64,000 nt of DNA from Gammaproteobacteria bacterium (lineage in GTDB: Bacteria; Pseudomonadota; Gammaproteobacteria; Ga0077536): positions 1-64,000 of the forward strand of contig JACQWY010000008.1 in the NCBI GenBank assembly GCA_016209015.1, written 5' to 3'. A model generated the notes under the pieces. That model had not been told where the DNA came from. It saw only the letters and a list, made by a program, of their open reading frames with translations, and did no database searches. Both the position numbers and the translations under genes were made by a program. Positions 8,576 to 17,966 of the stretch are shown one piece after another (within the stretch, counting starts at the first letter, position 1; each line of letters begins with the position of its first letter).

Positions 8576-8679
8576 GCGCTGAATGAGTCCATCCGGGACT
8601 TTTCGGGGCACGGTCGGCAACCCGCGCGTGGTTCTTGCCGACTCACGTGAACCATGGCTTGTGCCATCGTTGACGGCGC
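8576..8679. repeat. Mosaic hairpin repeat (copy 2)
   Basis: About 103 bp align with 3082-3184 with only scattered differences. Stems AGTCC/GGACT, GTCGGCAA/TTGCCGAC and ATGGC/GCCAT are kept; the outer stems are partly lost. It starts just after the cytochrome stop codon and lies before DUF1329, where it could act as a terminator or processing site between the aau cluster and the next module. Confidence 0.8.
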
Positions 8680-8755
8680 TGGCGGCGGGGGCCGCGGCAC
8701 GACGGAATTTCAAACTATCGGGACCGGCCAGTGCAGCCGGCGGGAGAAGTCTTCC

Positions 8756-10138
8756 ATGATTATCGAATGGCGAAAACTCGGATGGTCGGCGACGGCGGGC
8801 GCGCTCGCGTGCGTGCTGGGTCAGCCGATCGCGTTCGCGGCGGTGACTGAGCAGGAGGCCGCGAAGCTCGGCACCGAGCTCACACCCGTCGGTGCCGAGA
8901 AGAAGGCGAATGCGGACGGCAGCATTCCGGAATGGACCGGCGGCAACATGACAGCGCCCGCCGGTTGGGCCCCCGGCCAGTCGCGTCCCGACCCGTACGC
9001 GGCCGAGAAGCCGCTGTATTCGATCGACGCTTCGAACGTCGAGCAGTACAAGGACAAGCTCTCCGCCGGTCAGATCGCGCTGATCAACGGGCTGAAGGGC
9101 TATCGCATGGACGTCTATCCGACGCATCGCGATTGCGGCTATCCGGACGTCGTCTACGAGCGCACGAAAGCGAATGCGACGATGTCGAAGATGGCCGCGA
9201 ACGGCTACGACATCGCGGAAGCGACGCCTTCGGGCATCCCGTTCCCGATCCCGCAATCGGGCGCGGAAGCGATCTGGAACCACAAGCTGCACTGGGTGGA
9301 TTCGGGCCGCACCGAGACCTACGCGACGATTTTCTCGCAGCCGGGTGGCGGCAGCTTCGTGCCGCTCGTCCAGAACCAGTGGACCTACACGCCGTTCGGC
9401 GATCCGAAGGCCAAGAGCCTCGCGGATTCGGGCGGCATCGAATACAAGCTGCTGAACGAAGTCGTCTCGCCCGCCGCGCGCGTCGGTGAGCTCATCCTCA
9501 TCCATTACTACCTCGCGAAGACGAACGACGCCTGGCTCTATTTCCCGGGCCAGCGCCGCGTGCGCCGCTCGCCGACGTTCGCGTACGACAATCCGGTGCC
9601 GGGCTACGAGAATCTGCTGATGGTCGATCAGTACCCGATGTACTCGGGCGCGACCGATCGTTACGACTTCAAGCTCGTCGGCAAGCAGGAGCTCTACATC
9701 CCGTACAACACCTATGCGTTCAACGACACGTCGAAAAAGTTCAAGGACATTTTCGGGCCCGACTATCCGAAGCGCGAGCTCATCCGCTACGAGCTGCACC
9801 GGGTGTGGAAGATCGAGGGCACGGTGAAGCCGGGCATGCGGCATCTGTTCCCGACGCGCACGTTCTATCTCGACGAGGACACCTGGATGATGGTGGTCGA
9901 GGACCTCTACGACGCGCAGGGCAAGGTCTGGCGTGCCATGGAGTCCTATCCGTACTCGGCCTGGGAGCTGCCGGCCTGCGTCTACCAGGGCTACACGAGC
10001 TACGACCTGAACGTCGGCCGCTACATGGCGGACAATATGCCGCAGGAAGGCAAGGTCGACTGGCTCGCGGGACGCGCGGGCAAGATCGATCCGAAGAAGT
10101 TCGATGCGAACGAAATGCGCCGCGAAGGCGATCGTTGA
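8756..10138 (+). CDS. DUF1329 outer-membrane/periplasmic protein
   Basis: 460 residues from the ATG at 8756, which is preceded by GGGAGAAG. An N-terminal signal peptide ends near AFA-AV (about residue 28). Typical family features are EAAKLGTELTPVGAEKKAN, IPEWTGG, GYRMDVYPTHRDCGYPD and PGQRRVRRSPTFAYDNP. The fold is predicted to be LolA/LolB-like and lipid-binding. DUF1329 genes nearly always accompany DUF1302, an RND/MMPL transporter and a YCF48 protein, as here. The joint job is probably movement of a hydrophobic compound across the envelope, but the substrate is unknown. No aau link beyond adjacency. Confidence 0.92.
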   Translation: MIIEWRKLGWSATAGALACVLGQPIAFAAVTEQEAAKLGTELTPVGAEKKANADGSIPEWTGGNMTAPAGWAPGQSRPDPYAAEKPLYSIDASNVEQYKDKLSAGQIALINGLKGYRMDVYPTHRDCGYPDVVYERTKANATMSKMAANGYDIAEATPSGIPFPIPQSGAEAIWNHKLHWVDSGRTETYATIFSQPGGGSFVPLVQNQWTYTPFGDPKAKSLADSGGIEYKLLNEVVSPAARVGELILIHYYLAKTNDAWLYFPGQRRVRRSPTFAYDNPVPGYENLLMVDQYPMYSGATDRYDFKLVGKQELYIPYNTYAFNDTSKKFKDIFGPDYPKRELIRYELHRVWKIEGTVKPGMRHLFPTRTFYLDEDTWMMVVEDLYDAQGKVWRAMESYPYSAWELPACVYQGYTSYDLNVGRYMADNMPQEGKVDWLAGRAGKIDPKKFDANEMRREGDR

Positions 10139-10162
10139 TCGGCCATGTCGGGGGATAAAGCA

Positions 10163-12067
10163 ATGATCAAGAAATACACAACGTTCCGCCGCCTGACGAC
10201 GGCGGCCGCCACTGCCGCAGCGCTCGCGCTGAGCTTCGACGCCGCGGCGTACCGCTGGGAGCCGATACCCGGCGTGCAAATGAACGTCGACACCACGCTC
10301 GCTTTCGGCGTGCAGGTGCGCGTCCAGGATCGCGACCGCAAGAACATCGGCAACGACAACGGCGGCGACGTGCCGATAGGCGGACAGATCGGCGAGTTCA
10401 TCCACGGTCCGGGGGGCGAATTCTCCGCCGATCCGGACTTCAACTTCCTGAACGCGGACAACGGCGATCTGAACTACGATGCGGGCCAGCTCACCTCGGC
10501 CGCGTTGAAGGGCACGCACGAGCTCGGCTTCAAGACGGACGGCGGCTGGTCGGCGCTCGCGCGCTTCACCTGGCTGCACGACGTCGCGGTCGGCGAGACG
10601 AACCGCACGGGCCTCTCCGACCGCGCGAAGGAAATCGCGGAGACGAATTTCACGCCGCTGGATCTGTGGGTGGCGAAGAACTTCGATCTCTTCGGCCGGC
10701 CGGCGCGCGTCAAGGTCGGCAACCAGGTGGTCTCCTGGGGCGAGGACATCTTCATCATCGGCGGCATCAACTCCGTGAACGCGCTCGATCTCAGGCGCTT
10801 CCACACGCCGGGTACGCAGTTGAAAGAAGTGTTCCGTCCGGCGCCGATGATCTATTTCAACACCGGCGTCACCGACACCCTGAACTTCGAAGCCTATTAC
10901 CAGTTCATGTGGAACGGCTTCCGCTTCGACCCGGTCGGCACGTTCTTCTCCGGCGCCGACGTCGTTGGCCGCGGCCAGCAGCCGGCGTTCGCACCGACGA
11001 GTTACGGTCTGTGCGGCGCGCCCTGCGGCGACGGCGTCGGTCGCAATCGCGTCGGCACGCCCGCGATGCCGGGCGCGAACGTCGTGCCCATCGTGCGTCC
11101 CGATCGCGAGGCGAAGGACGAAGGCCAGTTCGGCGCCGCGCTGCGCTGGCATCCGGAATTCATCGACGCCGAGTTCGCGTTCTACTACATCCGCTATCAC
11201 GACAAGCTGCCGTTCACGTCCTTCGTGTTCGACACGAAGTACTTCGCGAACAACGTGCTCGGTCTCGGCTACTTCAACGAGTACGGCGAGGACAAGGATC
11301 TGTTCGGCATTTCCGGCAACACGAAAGTCGGCCCCGTCGCCGTCGGCGGCGAGTTGTCGTACCGGCCGAGCGATTCCGTCGCGATCGACCCCTCGGTGCC
11401 CGTCACTCGCGACATGACCGACAACATCCCATTCCCCTACACCGGTCTGACCGCGGGCTCCAAGGCCCTCAGCTACGCCGCGCTCGACGGCTTCTCGTGC
11501 GCCGTGTTCGGGACGCAGATCACCCCCGGCAAGAACGGCTCGAAAGCCTTCAACCAGTCGACGTGCTCCACCTACGCCAAAGGCTACGTCGAGGAGGAGA
11601 AATACCAGGCGCACCTCACGGGCTTCTACTTCATCGAGGTCAACAGCATCTTCGGCAAGATGATGCAGGCCGTCGGCGCCGCGGAAGGTTACGTGCTCGC
11701 GGAAATGGCGGCGACCTACTACCCGAACCTCGATCCGCACCACGTTCCGTACATGATTTTCCCGAGTTATGGCATTCCGGACGACATCTCGGCGGGTTAC
11801 GTGTGGGAACTGGGTCTGACGTATCCGCATCTCTTCTGGGATCTGAACGTCACGCCGCAGATCGACTTCACGCACGACTTCTGGGGTACGACGCCGAACG
11901 CTTTGCCCTTCGTCGAGGACCGCAAGTCCGTGTTCGTCGGCATCAATTTCGACATGAACAGCGTCTGGCGCGGCCAGCTCGGCTACAGCAACTTCTTCGG
12001 CGGCGGCGTGACGAACATTCTGACCGATCGCGACTTCTTCTCCGCCAGCGTCTCCTATGCCTTCTGA
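10163..12067 (+). CDS. DUF1302 outer-membrane beta-barrel protein
   Basis: 634 residues from the ATG at 10163, chosen because GGGGGAT lies at the right distance. An ATG at 10145 would add six residues. A signal peptide (about 1-28) precedes RWEPIPGVQMNVDTTLAFGVQVRV. Alternating beta-strand sequence runs to a C-terminal SVSYAF, with the terminal Phe expected for BAM-inserted barrels. DUF1302 proteins are the outer-membrane partner in the DUF1329/RND/YCF48 module. It lies 24 bp after DUF1329 and is certainly cotranscribed. A strong hairpin follows its stop. Confidence 0.92.
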   Translation: MIKKYTTFRRLTTAAATAAALALSFDAAAYRWEPIPGVQMNVDTTLAFGVQVRVQDRDRKNIGNDNGGDVPIGGQIGEFIHGPGGEFSADPDFNFLNADNGDLNYDAGQLTSAALKGTHELGFKTDGGWSALARFTWLHDVAVGETNRTGLSDRAKEIAETNFTPLDLWVAKNFDLFGRPARVKVGNQVVSWGEDIFIIGGINSVNALDLRRFHTPGTQLKEVFRPAPMIYFNTGVTDTLNFEAYYQFMWNGFRFDPVGTFFSGADVVGRGQQPAFAPTSYGLCGAPCGDGVGRNRVGTPAMPGANVVPIVRPDREAKDEGQFGAALRWHPEFIDAEFAFYYIRYHDKLPFTSFVFDTKYFANNVLGLGYFNEYGEDKDLFGISGNTKVGPVAVGGELSYRPSDSVAIDPSVPVTRDMTDNIPFPYTGLTAGSKALSYAALDGFSCAVFGTQITPGKNGSKAFNQSTCSTYAKGYVEEEKYQAHLTGFYFIEVNSIFGKMMQAVGAAEGYVLAEMAATYYPNLDPHHVPYMIFPSYGIPDDISAGYVWELGLTYPHLFWDLNVTPQIDFTHDFWGTTPNALPFVEDRKSVFVGINFDMNSVWRGQLGYSNFFGGGVTNILTDRDFFSASVSYAF

Positions 12068-12072
12068 GTCCG

Positions 12073-12107
12073 GCGCGCGGGGCGGTGTGATCCGCCGCCC
12101 CGCGCGC
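12073..12107. terminator. Strong GC hairpin between DUF1302 and RND transporter genes
   Basis: GCGCGCGGGGCGG (12073-12085) pairs perfectly with 12095-12107 around 9 nt, and GTCCGG/CCGGAC extends it outward. No T-run follows on either strand. It may be a partial terminator or an RNA-stability element that lowers expression of the transporter relative to the barrel. Confidence 0.6.
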
Positions 12108-12141
12108 TGATTCCGGACCCGGGAGGGATCCTCCGCACATC

Positions 12142-14502
12142 ATGATTGCCCGCTTCGTCCTCTGGCTCGACGAGCTGATCTTCTCGGCGCGCGCCATCGT
12201 GCTCGGCGTGCTCGCGCTGCTCACGCTGACCATGGCCTGGTTCGCCTCGCAGCTCCACATGGATGCGGGCTTCGACAAGCAGCTCCCGATCGGCCACGAG
12301 TACACCGACACGTTCTTCAAGTATCGCGACATGCTGTTCGGCGCGAACCGGCTGATCGTCGTCGTGCACAGCAAGAAAGGCGACATCTGGAGCGTGCCGT
12401 TCCTGCGCAAGTTGAACGAGGTCACGCACGCGGTGATGTACACGCCGGGCGTCGACCGCAATACGGTCTCGTCGCTGTGGACGCCGAACACGCGCGTGCT
12501 GCTCATCACCGAGGAGGGCTTCCAGGCCCGCGACGTGATCGGCGGCGACGTCGTGCCCGAGAATCTCGATGCGAACAAGGTCGTGCAGATCCGCGAGAAC
12601 GTCGTGCTCGGCGGCTACGTCGGCAGCCTCGTCGCGAACGACTACTCGGGCGCGATGGTGGTCGCCGACTTCCTCGACTACAACCCGCGCACGAAGGAGA
12701 AGACCGACTACATCGAGGTCGGCAAGCGCATCGAGAAGGAGATCCGCACCAGGTTCGAGGACGCGGACACCGAGATCCAGATCATCGGCTTCGCGAAGCA
12801 GATCAGCGATATCGCGGAAGGTGCGAAGACGGTCGTGCGCTTCTTCTTCGTCGCCTTCCTGCTGACCGCGCTCGCGGTCTACTGGTACTGCCGCTCGCTG
12901 GCATTCACGTTCGCGGCGCTCGTCTGCTCGCTCGTCTCGCTCGTCTGGCAGTTCGGCACGCTCCGGCTCCTCGGCTACGGTCTCGACCCGCTCGCGATCC
13001 TCGTGCCATTCCTCGTCTTCGCGATCGGCGTCTCGCACGGCGTGCAGCAGGTCAACTACATTTCGCAAGGCATCTGCAACGGCGAGTCGACGTTCGCCGC
13101 GGCGCGCGGCAGTTTCACGGGGCTGCTCATCCCCGGCACGATGGCGCTCGTCACGGCGTTCGTCGGTTTCGCGACGCTGTATCTGATTCCGATCCCGATG
13201 ATCCGCGAGCTGTCGATCACCGCCTCGATCGGCGTCGCCTACAAGATCGTCACGAACCTCGTCATGCTGCCGATCGTCTGCTCGTTCTTCCGTTTCGACC
13301 AGCGCTACGTCGCCCGCATCACGCATCTGCGCGAGGTGCGCGAGGGCTGGATGGAACGCCTCGATCCGGCCGCCGAGCGGCATTGGGCGGTCGCGATAGT
13401 GATCGTCGCGGCCGTGCTCTTCGGCTTCGCCTGGAACGAGAGCAAGAGCCGGCACATCGGCTATCTCAAGCCCGGCGCGCCGGAGCTGCGCGAGACCTCG
13501 CGCTACAACCGGGATGCGGTCGCGATCGCCGCGAAGTTCAGCCTCGGCCTCGACGTGCTGACGATCGTCAACGAGATCCCGAAGGAAGGCTGCTACGATT
13601 TCAAGCGCATGAGCTACATCGACGATCTCACCTGGTACATGCAGAACGTGCCGGGCGTGATCAGCGTCGCCTCGCTCACCGAGCTCGTGAAGGTCGGCTC
13701 CTCCGGCTTCAACGAGGGCAACCCGAAGTGGGCCGCGCTGCCGCGCGACGCGCGATCGATGGCGAGCTTCATCGGCCTCGCCGGCGAGGGCTCGAACCTC
13801 TACGACCCGCTGTGCACGGTGCTGCCGATCAACGTCTACCTCGCGGATCACAAGGCAACGACGATCAAGGAGGTCGTGAACGCCGCGAAGGACTACCGCA
13901 GCGCTTATCCGAACGACACCGTGAAGGTGCGCCTCGCGAGCGGCAACGCCGGCGTGCAGGCGGCGACGAACGAGGTGCTGGAGCGCACCGAGCTGCCGAT
14001 GATGCTCTACGTCTATGCGACGATCATCGCGCTCGTCTTCTTCACGTATCGCGACTGGCGCGCGACGGTCGCCTGCTGTGTGCCGCTGACGCTCGCGACC
14101 TTCCTCGGCTACTGGTTCATGAAGGAGCTCGACATCGGGCTGACGGTCGCGACACTGCCGGTGATGGTGCTCGCGGTCGGCATCGGCGTCGACTACGCGT
14201 TCTACATCTACAACCGCCTGCAGATCTATCTCGCCGAAGGCTATCCGACCGTCGCGGCTTTCCAGCGCGCGCTGCGCGAGACGGGCAACGCGACGATTTT
14301 CACGGCGCTCACGCTCTCGATCGGCGTCGCGACCTGGGCGGCCTCCGAGCTCAAGTTCCAGGCCGACATGGGGCTGCTGCTCGCATTCATGTTCATGATC
14401 AACATGATCATGGCGATCACGCTGCTGCCCGCGCTCGCGATCGTCATCGATACCGTCATTCCGCGCCGCCGCCCCGTGCGTCGGCCGTTCATGGTGCATT
14501 GA
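12142..14502 (+). CDS. RND/MMPL-family transporter
   Basis: 786 residues with two halves, each made of one N-terminal helix, a large periplasmic loop and five clustered helices (first cluster about residues 230-400, second about 620-770). This is the 12-helix layout of the MMPL/HpnN/Patched-like RND branch. Motifs include FAIGVSHGVQQVNY and VLAVGIGVDYAFYIYNRL, where the latter Asp is probably in the proton path. It has fewer residues than drug-efflux RND pumps (about 1,030) and no membrane-fusion partner nearby. It most likely moves lipid-like molecules with its DUF1302/DUF1329/YCF48 neighbours. Confidence 0.92.
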   Translation: MIARFVLWLDELIFSARAIVLGVLALLTLTMAWFASQLHMDAGFDKQLPIGHEYTDTFFKYRDMLFGANRLIVVVHSKKGDIWSVPFLRKLNEVTHAVMYTPGVDRNTVSSLWTPNTRVLLITEEGFQARDVIGGDVVPENLDANKVVQIRENVVLGGYVGSLVANDYSGAMVVADFLDYNPRTKEKTDYIEVGKRIEKEIRTRFEDADTEIQIIGFAKQISDIAEGAKTVVRFFFVAFLLTALAVYWYCRSLAFTFAALVCSLVSLVWQFGTLRLLGYGLDPLAILVPFLVFAIGVSHGVQQVNYISQGICNGESTFAAARGSFTGLLIPGTMALVTAFVGFATLYLIPIPMIRELSITASIGVAYKIVTNLVMLPIVCSFFRFDQRYVARITHLREVREGWMERLDPAAERHWAVAIVIVAAVLFGFAWNESKSRHIGYLKPGAPELRETSRYNRDAVAIAAKFSLGLDVLTIVNEIPKEGCYDFKRMSYIDDLTWYMQNVPGVISVASLTELVKVGSSGFNEGNPKWAALPRDARSMASFIGLAGEGSNLYDPLCTVLPINVYLADHKATTIKEVVNAAKDYRSAYPNDTVKVRLASGNAGVQAATNEVLERTELPMMLYVYATIIALVFFTYRDWRATVACCVPLTLATFLGYWFMKELDIGLTVATLPVMVLAVGIGVDYAFYIYNRLQIYLAEGYPTVAAFQRALRETGNATIFTALTLSIGVATWAASELKFQADMGLLLAFMFMINMIMAITLLPALAIVIDTVIPRRRPVRRPFMVH

Positions 14503-14503
14503 G

Positions 14504-15463
14504 ATGCGCGTCCGCCACTTGCTCCCGTATCTCTTCGCCGCCGTCTTCGTCGCGCCCGGCGTACGTGCCGAGACCCCGCAGGACGACGGCGCGGCACGTC
14601 ACATGCCGCTCGCCGCGCAGGGCATGCTGCTGGACGCCGTGGCGGCGGGGCCGCGCCTCGTCGCGGTCGGCGAGCACGGCAACGTCGTGCTCTCCGACGA
14701 TCAGGGCAAGAGCTGGCGGCAGGCGAAGTCCGTTCCCACGCGCACGACGCTCACCGCCGTCGCGTTCGTCGACGGGCAGCACGGCTTCATGGTCGGTCAC
14801 GGCGGCCAGATCCTCGCGAGCGAGGACGGCGGCGAGCGCTGGAAGGTCGTGGCCGGCAAGCTCGAGGGCCGCGACAGCCTGTTCGCGATCCGGTTCAGGG
14901 ACGCGAAGCAGGGTTATGCGGTGGGGCCCTACGGCTATGCGCTCGCGACGGGCGACGGCGGCGCGAGCTGGAGCCCGCTCACGATCGCCGAGGGCGAGGA
15001 CGGCGAGAAGCACTTGAACGCGGTGTTCGGCGATGGCGGCGGACGCATCTACCTCGCGGCCGAAGGCGGCACGGTATTCACGTCGGACGATCAGGGGCAG
15101 AGCTGGCAGGCGCAGAAGACCCCTTATCAGGGCTCGCTGTGGGGCGGGCTCGCGCGCCGCGACGGCAGCATCGTCGTGTGGGGCATGGCCGGGCACGCGC
15201 TCGTCTCGAAAGATCGCGGTGCGAGCTGGACCGAGCTCACGACGAACACCACGCAGTCGCTCACCGCTGGCGTCGAGCTCGGCGACGGCACGCTCGTGTT
15301 CGTCGGTCTCTCCGGCGCGGTGAGCCACGGTACACCGGACACCGGCTTCGAGAGCTTCATACGCGAGAACCGCATGAGCGCGACCGCGGTGCTGCCGCTC
15401 GAGGGCGGTCTCCTTCTCTTCGGTCAGGACGGCGCGACACGCATCGACTGGCCGCCGCGCTGA
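14504..15463 (+). CDS. YCF48/BNR-repeat periplasmic protein
   Basis: 319 residues with a signal peptide (about 1-23). Repeated GxSW-type beta-propeller motifs (DDQGKSWRQ, EDGGERWKV, GDGGASWSP, DDQGQSWQA, KDRGASWTE) place it in the YCF48/HCF136 family of BNR propellers. Its start lies one base after the RND stop, so it is translationally coupled. Such proteins are the fourth fixed member of the DUF1329/DUF1302/RND module. They may serve as a periplasmic assembly factor or adaptor. Its precise role is unknown. Confidence 0.9.
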   Translation: MRVRHLLPYLFAAVFVAPGVRAETPQDDGAARHMPLAAQGMLLDAVAAGPRLVAVGEHGNVVLSDDQGKSWRQAKSVPTRTTLTAVAFVDGQHGFMVGHGGQILASEDGGERWKVVAGKLEGRDSLFAIRFRDAKQGYAVGPYGYALATGDGGASWSPLTIAEGEDGEKHLNAVFGDGGGRIYLAAEGGTVFTSDDQGQSWQAQKTPYQGSLWGGLARRDGSIVVWGMAGHALVSKDRGASWTELTTNTTQSLTAGVELGDGTLVFVGLSGAVSHGTPDTGFESFIRENRMSATAVLPLEGGLLLFGQDGATRIDWPPR

Positions 15464-15506
15464 ACGCGGGCCGCGTCGCCGCGCGGCGATCGCATAGAAT
15501 GCGCCG

Positions 15507-15773
15507 ATGAAAAATCTCCTGCTCCTCCTCGCCGTGCTCTGCGCGGGCTGTGCCGACGGGATCGATCGCCTCCACCGCATGCGCGACGATTCCAGTCCTT
15601 CCGTCCAGCTCGCGAAGTACGGTCAGACCTGTCAGAGCATCGGTCACGTACCGGGCACGCCGGGCTACCGCCGCTGCGTCGTCCAGCTCGGCAACGGCAC
15701 GCCCGGGGCTGCGTCGGGACCCGCCGCGACGACTGACGAACCGATAATCGAAGAGACCGTGCGCGAGCGCTGA
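15507..15773 (+). CDS. Small putative lipoprotein
   Basis: 88 residues with a signal peptide and lipobox LCAGC, so Cys15 is the expected lipidation site. The mature part has two further Cys (in QTCQSIGHVPGTPGYRRCVVQLG) about 23 residues apart and an acidic tail. I do not recognise a named family. TAGAAT lies at 15495-15500, only a few bases before the ATG, and would make a very short leader if used as a -10 element. No operon partner is clear. Confidence 0.75.
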   Translation: MKNLLLLLAVLCAGCADGIDRLHRMRDDSSPSVQLAKYGQTCQSIGHVPGTPGYRRCVVQLGNGTPGAASGPAATTDEPIIEETVRER

Positions 15774-15955
15774 GGCCGGCGCGCACAGCATTCCTCCGCT
15801 AAACGCAGGCTGACCGGGCGGCTCGCGCGCGTCGATCCTGCGCGCCGCTTCACGCTTCACGATACGGACCGCGCGGGCCATGAACGGGCATACCCTGCGC
15901 CGGTCAAAATGCTCACGAGGGCGCATCGCGCCCGTTCCCAGCGAGGACTCCGAAC

Positions 15956-17824
15956 ATGCCGAGGATGGCGGGATTCAGCATCGTGCTGTGTGCTCTGCTG
16001 TCGGTCGCGCGCGCGGAGGACGTCGATCCGCCGTCCTTCGTCGGGCGGCTCAGCGTGATCGAGGGCACGAGCTCTCTCTATGCGCCGGGCGAAGCGACGT
16101 GGTCGGCGGCGACGATCAACTATCCCGTGACGAGCGGACTGTGGCTCTGGAATCCCGCGAACGCGCGCAGCGAAGTGCAGCTCGGCGCGAATGCCGTGCG
16201 GCTCGGTCAGGCTTCCGAGCTCGGCGTCGTCGCGCTGGACGAAAGCGAAGTTCGCCTGCATCTCGCGACCGGTGAGCTCAGCGTGCGTCTCGGCGCCGTG
16301 CCCGAGGGCGGCTTTCGCGTCGAGACGCCCGGCGGCACGGCGACGCTGCGCGAACCGGGCTGGTATCACCTCGAGGCCGGACCGCCGCAGGGCGGCATGC
16401 CGGGGCGGAGCGGAGCGCTCGCAGTCCTCGCCGGCAGCGCTGAATTCGGCGGACCGTTCGCCACGGTCGCGCTCGCGCCGGGACAGCGCGCGGACAGCGA
16501 CGGCAGCGGCGAGGCGCCGGAGATCTCCGCCGCCGTGCCGACGGATCTCGATGCCTGGGAGCCGCGCGACGAGCGCGGTACGGCGATGGCGGAGACGCTG
16601 CGCTACGTCTCGCCCGACATGACCGGCTATCAGGATCTCGAGACGCAGGGCCATTGGGAGACGATGCCGGATTACGGCCCCGTGTGGTATCCGACCGTCG
16701 CCATCGCGGACTGGGCGCCTTACCGCTACGGTCGCTGGCGCTACGTCGCGCCCTGGGGCTGGACCTGGATCGACGACGCGCCGGGGGGCTTCGCGCCGTT
16801 CCACTACGGCCGCTGGGTGCGCATCGGTCTGCGCTGGGCGTGGACGCCCGGTGCCTTCGAGCGCCGTCCGGTCTATGCGCCCGCGCTGGTCTCGTTCTTC
16901 GACACCGACGACACCGACGGACCGTCCATCGGCTGGGTGCCGCTCGGCCCGCGCGAGCGCTTCAGGCCGTTCTATCGCGCGAGCGAGCGTTACCGCGAAC
17001 GCTTCGCGCGCGGCGAGCACGACGAGCAGCGGCGGGACGAGCGCCGGCACGACGACGAGCGCGGTGCCGGTGCGGCGCTCGGGCTCGCGAACGCCCACGC
17101 GGCGACTGCCGTGCCGCGCACGATCTTCTCGCGCGGACTCAGTGTGCAGGCGGCGCGGCGGGCGCCGGCGCCGGAGCGGATCCGGGACGCGGGCAATCCG
17201 CGGGTCGTCGAGGAACTGCGTCCGAGCGGTGAATTGCGAGGCGCTCGCCAGCGCTTCGGCATGCCGCCGGTCGTCACGCCCGGCGAGCCGTCGGGCGTCG
17301 AGACGCGGCGGCCGCGGGAGCACGCGTCTCGCCGCGAGCAGCCCGGTGATTCCCGGTGGCCGCAAGGCGTGGGGCCGCAGTCCGCGCCACCGCATGCGAC
17401 ACCGCCGGCCGTGCAAGCCACGCCGCCTGCGGTCCAGGCCACACCACCGGCGGTCCGCGCGACGCCGCCCGCCGTGCAGGCCACGCCACCCGCCGTGCAG
17501 GCGACGCCGCCGGCCCTGCAGACGAGGCCTCCTTCCGCGGCCGTGCCCGAGCGCAACCGCCGCCACGAGCGGCCGGCGCGGGGCGAACGTGACCCCATGC
17601 CTCCGCGTCGCGAGCGCGAGGCGGTGGAACGGCCGCGCGTATTCACGCATCCGAATGCCGCGGTGCCGGAGCGCGCACCGGCCCCGGTGCAGCCTGCAGC
17701 GCCCGCGCCCGCGGCGCCGTCCGCTGTCGCGCCGCCCGGGCGGCAGCCGCAGCCTGCAGAGCATCGCGGCGGCGGCCGCGGGCGCGACGATGCCCGCGAC
17801 AAGCGGGCGGGTGACGGCAGGTGA
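15956..17824 (+). CDS. FecR-like/DUF6600 secreted proline-rich protein
   Basis: 622 residues with a signal peptide (about 1-21). Residues 25-180 resemble a FecR domain (GRLSVIEGTSSLYAPG ... NARSEVQLGANAVRLG). Residues about 215-330 are aromatic-rich with W-Y-P/G-R-W repeats (YGRWRYVAPWGWTWI, GRWVRIGLRWAWTPGAF), typical of DUF6600. The second half is low-complexity, rich in Pro, Arg and Glu, and holds six near-perfect ATPPAV(Q/R) hexapeptides near 480-525. It is probably a periplasmic or surface protein of unknown function. No ECF sigma or TonB receptor is adjacent, so a classical FecR role is unlikely. Confidence 0.8.
   Translation: MPRMAGFSIVLCALLSVARAEDVDPPSFVGRLSVIEGTSSLYAPGEATWSAATINYPVTSGLWLWNPANARSEVQLGANAVRLGQASELGVVALDESEVRLHLATGELSVRLGAVPEGGFRVETPGGTATLREPGWYHLEAGPPQGGMPGRSGALAVLAGSAEFGGPFATVALAPGQRADSDGSGEAPEISAAVPTDLDAWEPRDERGTAMAETLRYVSPDMTGYQDLETQGHWETMPDYGPVWYPTVAIADWAPYRYGRWRYVAPWGWTWIDDAPGGFAPFHYGRWVRIGLRWAWTPGAFERRPVYAPALVSFFDTDDTDGPSIGWVPLGPRERFRPFYRASERYRERFARGEHDEQRRDERRHDDERGAGAALGLANAHAATAVPRTIFSRGLSVQAARRAPAPERIRDAGNPRVVEELRPSGELRGARQRFGMPPVVTPGEPSGVETRRPREHASRREQPGDSRWPQGVGPQSAPPHATPPAVQATPPAVQATPPAVRATPPAVQATPPAVQATPPALQTRPPSAAVPERNRRHERPARGERDPMPPRREREAVERPRVFTHPNAAVPERAPAPVQPAAPAPAAPSAVAPPGRQPQPAEHRGGGRGRDDARDKRAGDGR
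17398..17523 (+). repeat. In-frame hexapeptide repeat tract (ATPPAVQ-type)
   Basis: About seven 18-bp units coding ACG/CCA-rich ATPPAV(Q/R) within the FecR/DUF6600-like gene. The units vary at third positions, so the tract is old rather than a recent slippage product. Confidence 0.8.
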
Positions 17825-17966
17825 GCGGGGCGCGTGACGCGCAAATTTCCGCGTCGGTGTGCGGGTCTTCGCCCACCTCGCCGCGACGCCGATCCCGACG
17901 CGCACGGCAATCCGATCGCCGGGGCGCAGCAAGCTGTGAGCGCGTGTGAAACGCACCCGCGATCGC

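Noticed and set aside
8654-8755. Upstream extension of the DUF1329 frame to 8654
   Set aside because: It lies inside the hairpin repeat and the DUF1329 signal peptide begins at the ATG at 8756.
8561-11875. A 1,104-residue open frame on the minus strand, antisense to DUF1329 and DUF1302
   Set aside because: It is Arg/Val/Asp-rich with no domain and mirrors the strong third-position GC of the plus-strand genes, which do have recognised families.
12055-14499. An 814-residue open frame antisense to the RND transporter
   Set aside because: Composition is His/Arg/Asp low-complexity, the mirror of codons for membrane helices; no domain.
17398-17523. Regular 18-bp repeats resembling a CRISPR-like array
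   Set aside because: No spacers; the repeats are in frame and code for ATPPAV(Q/R) in a proline-rich protein.
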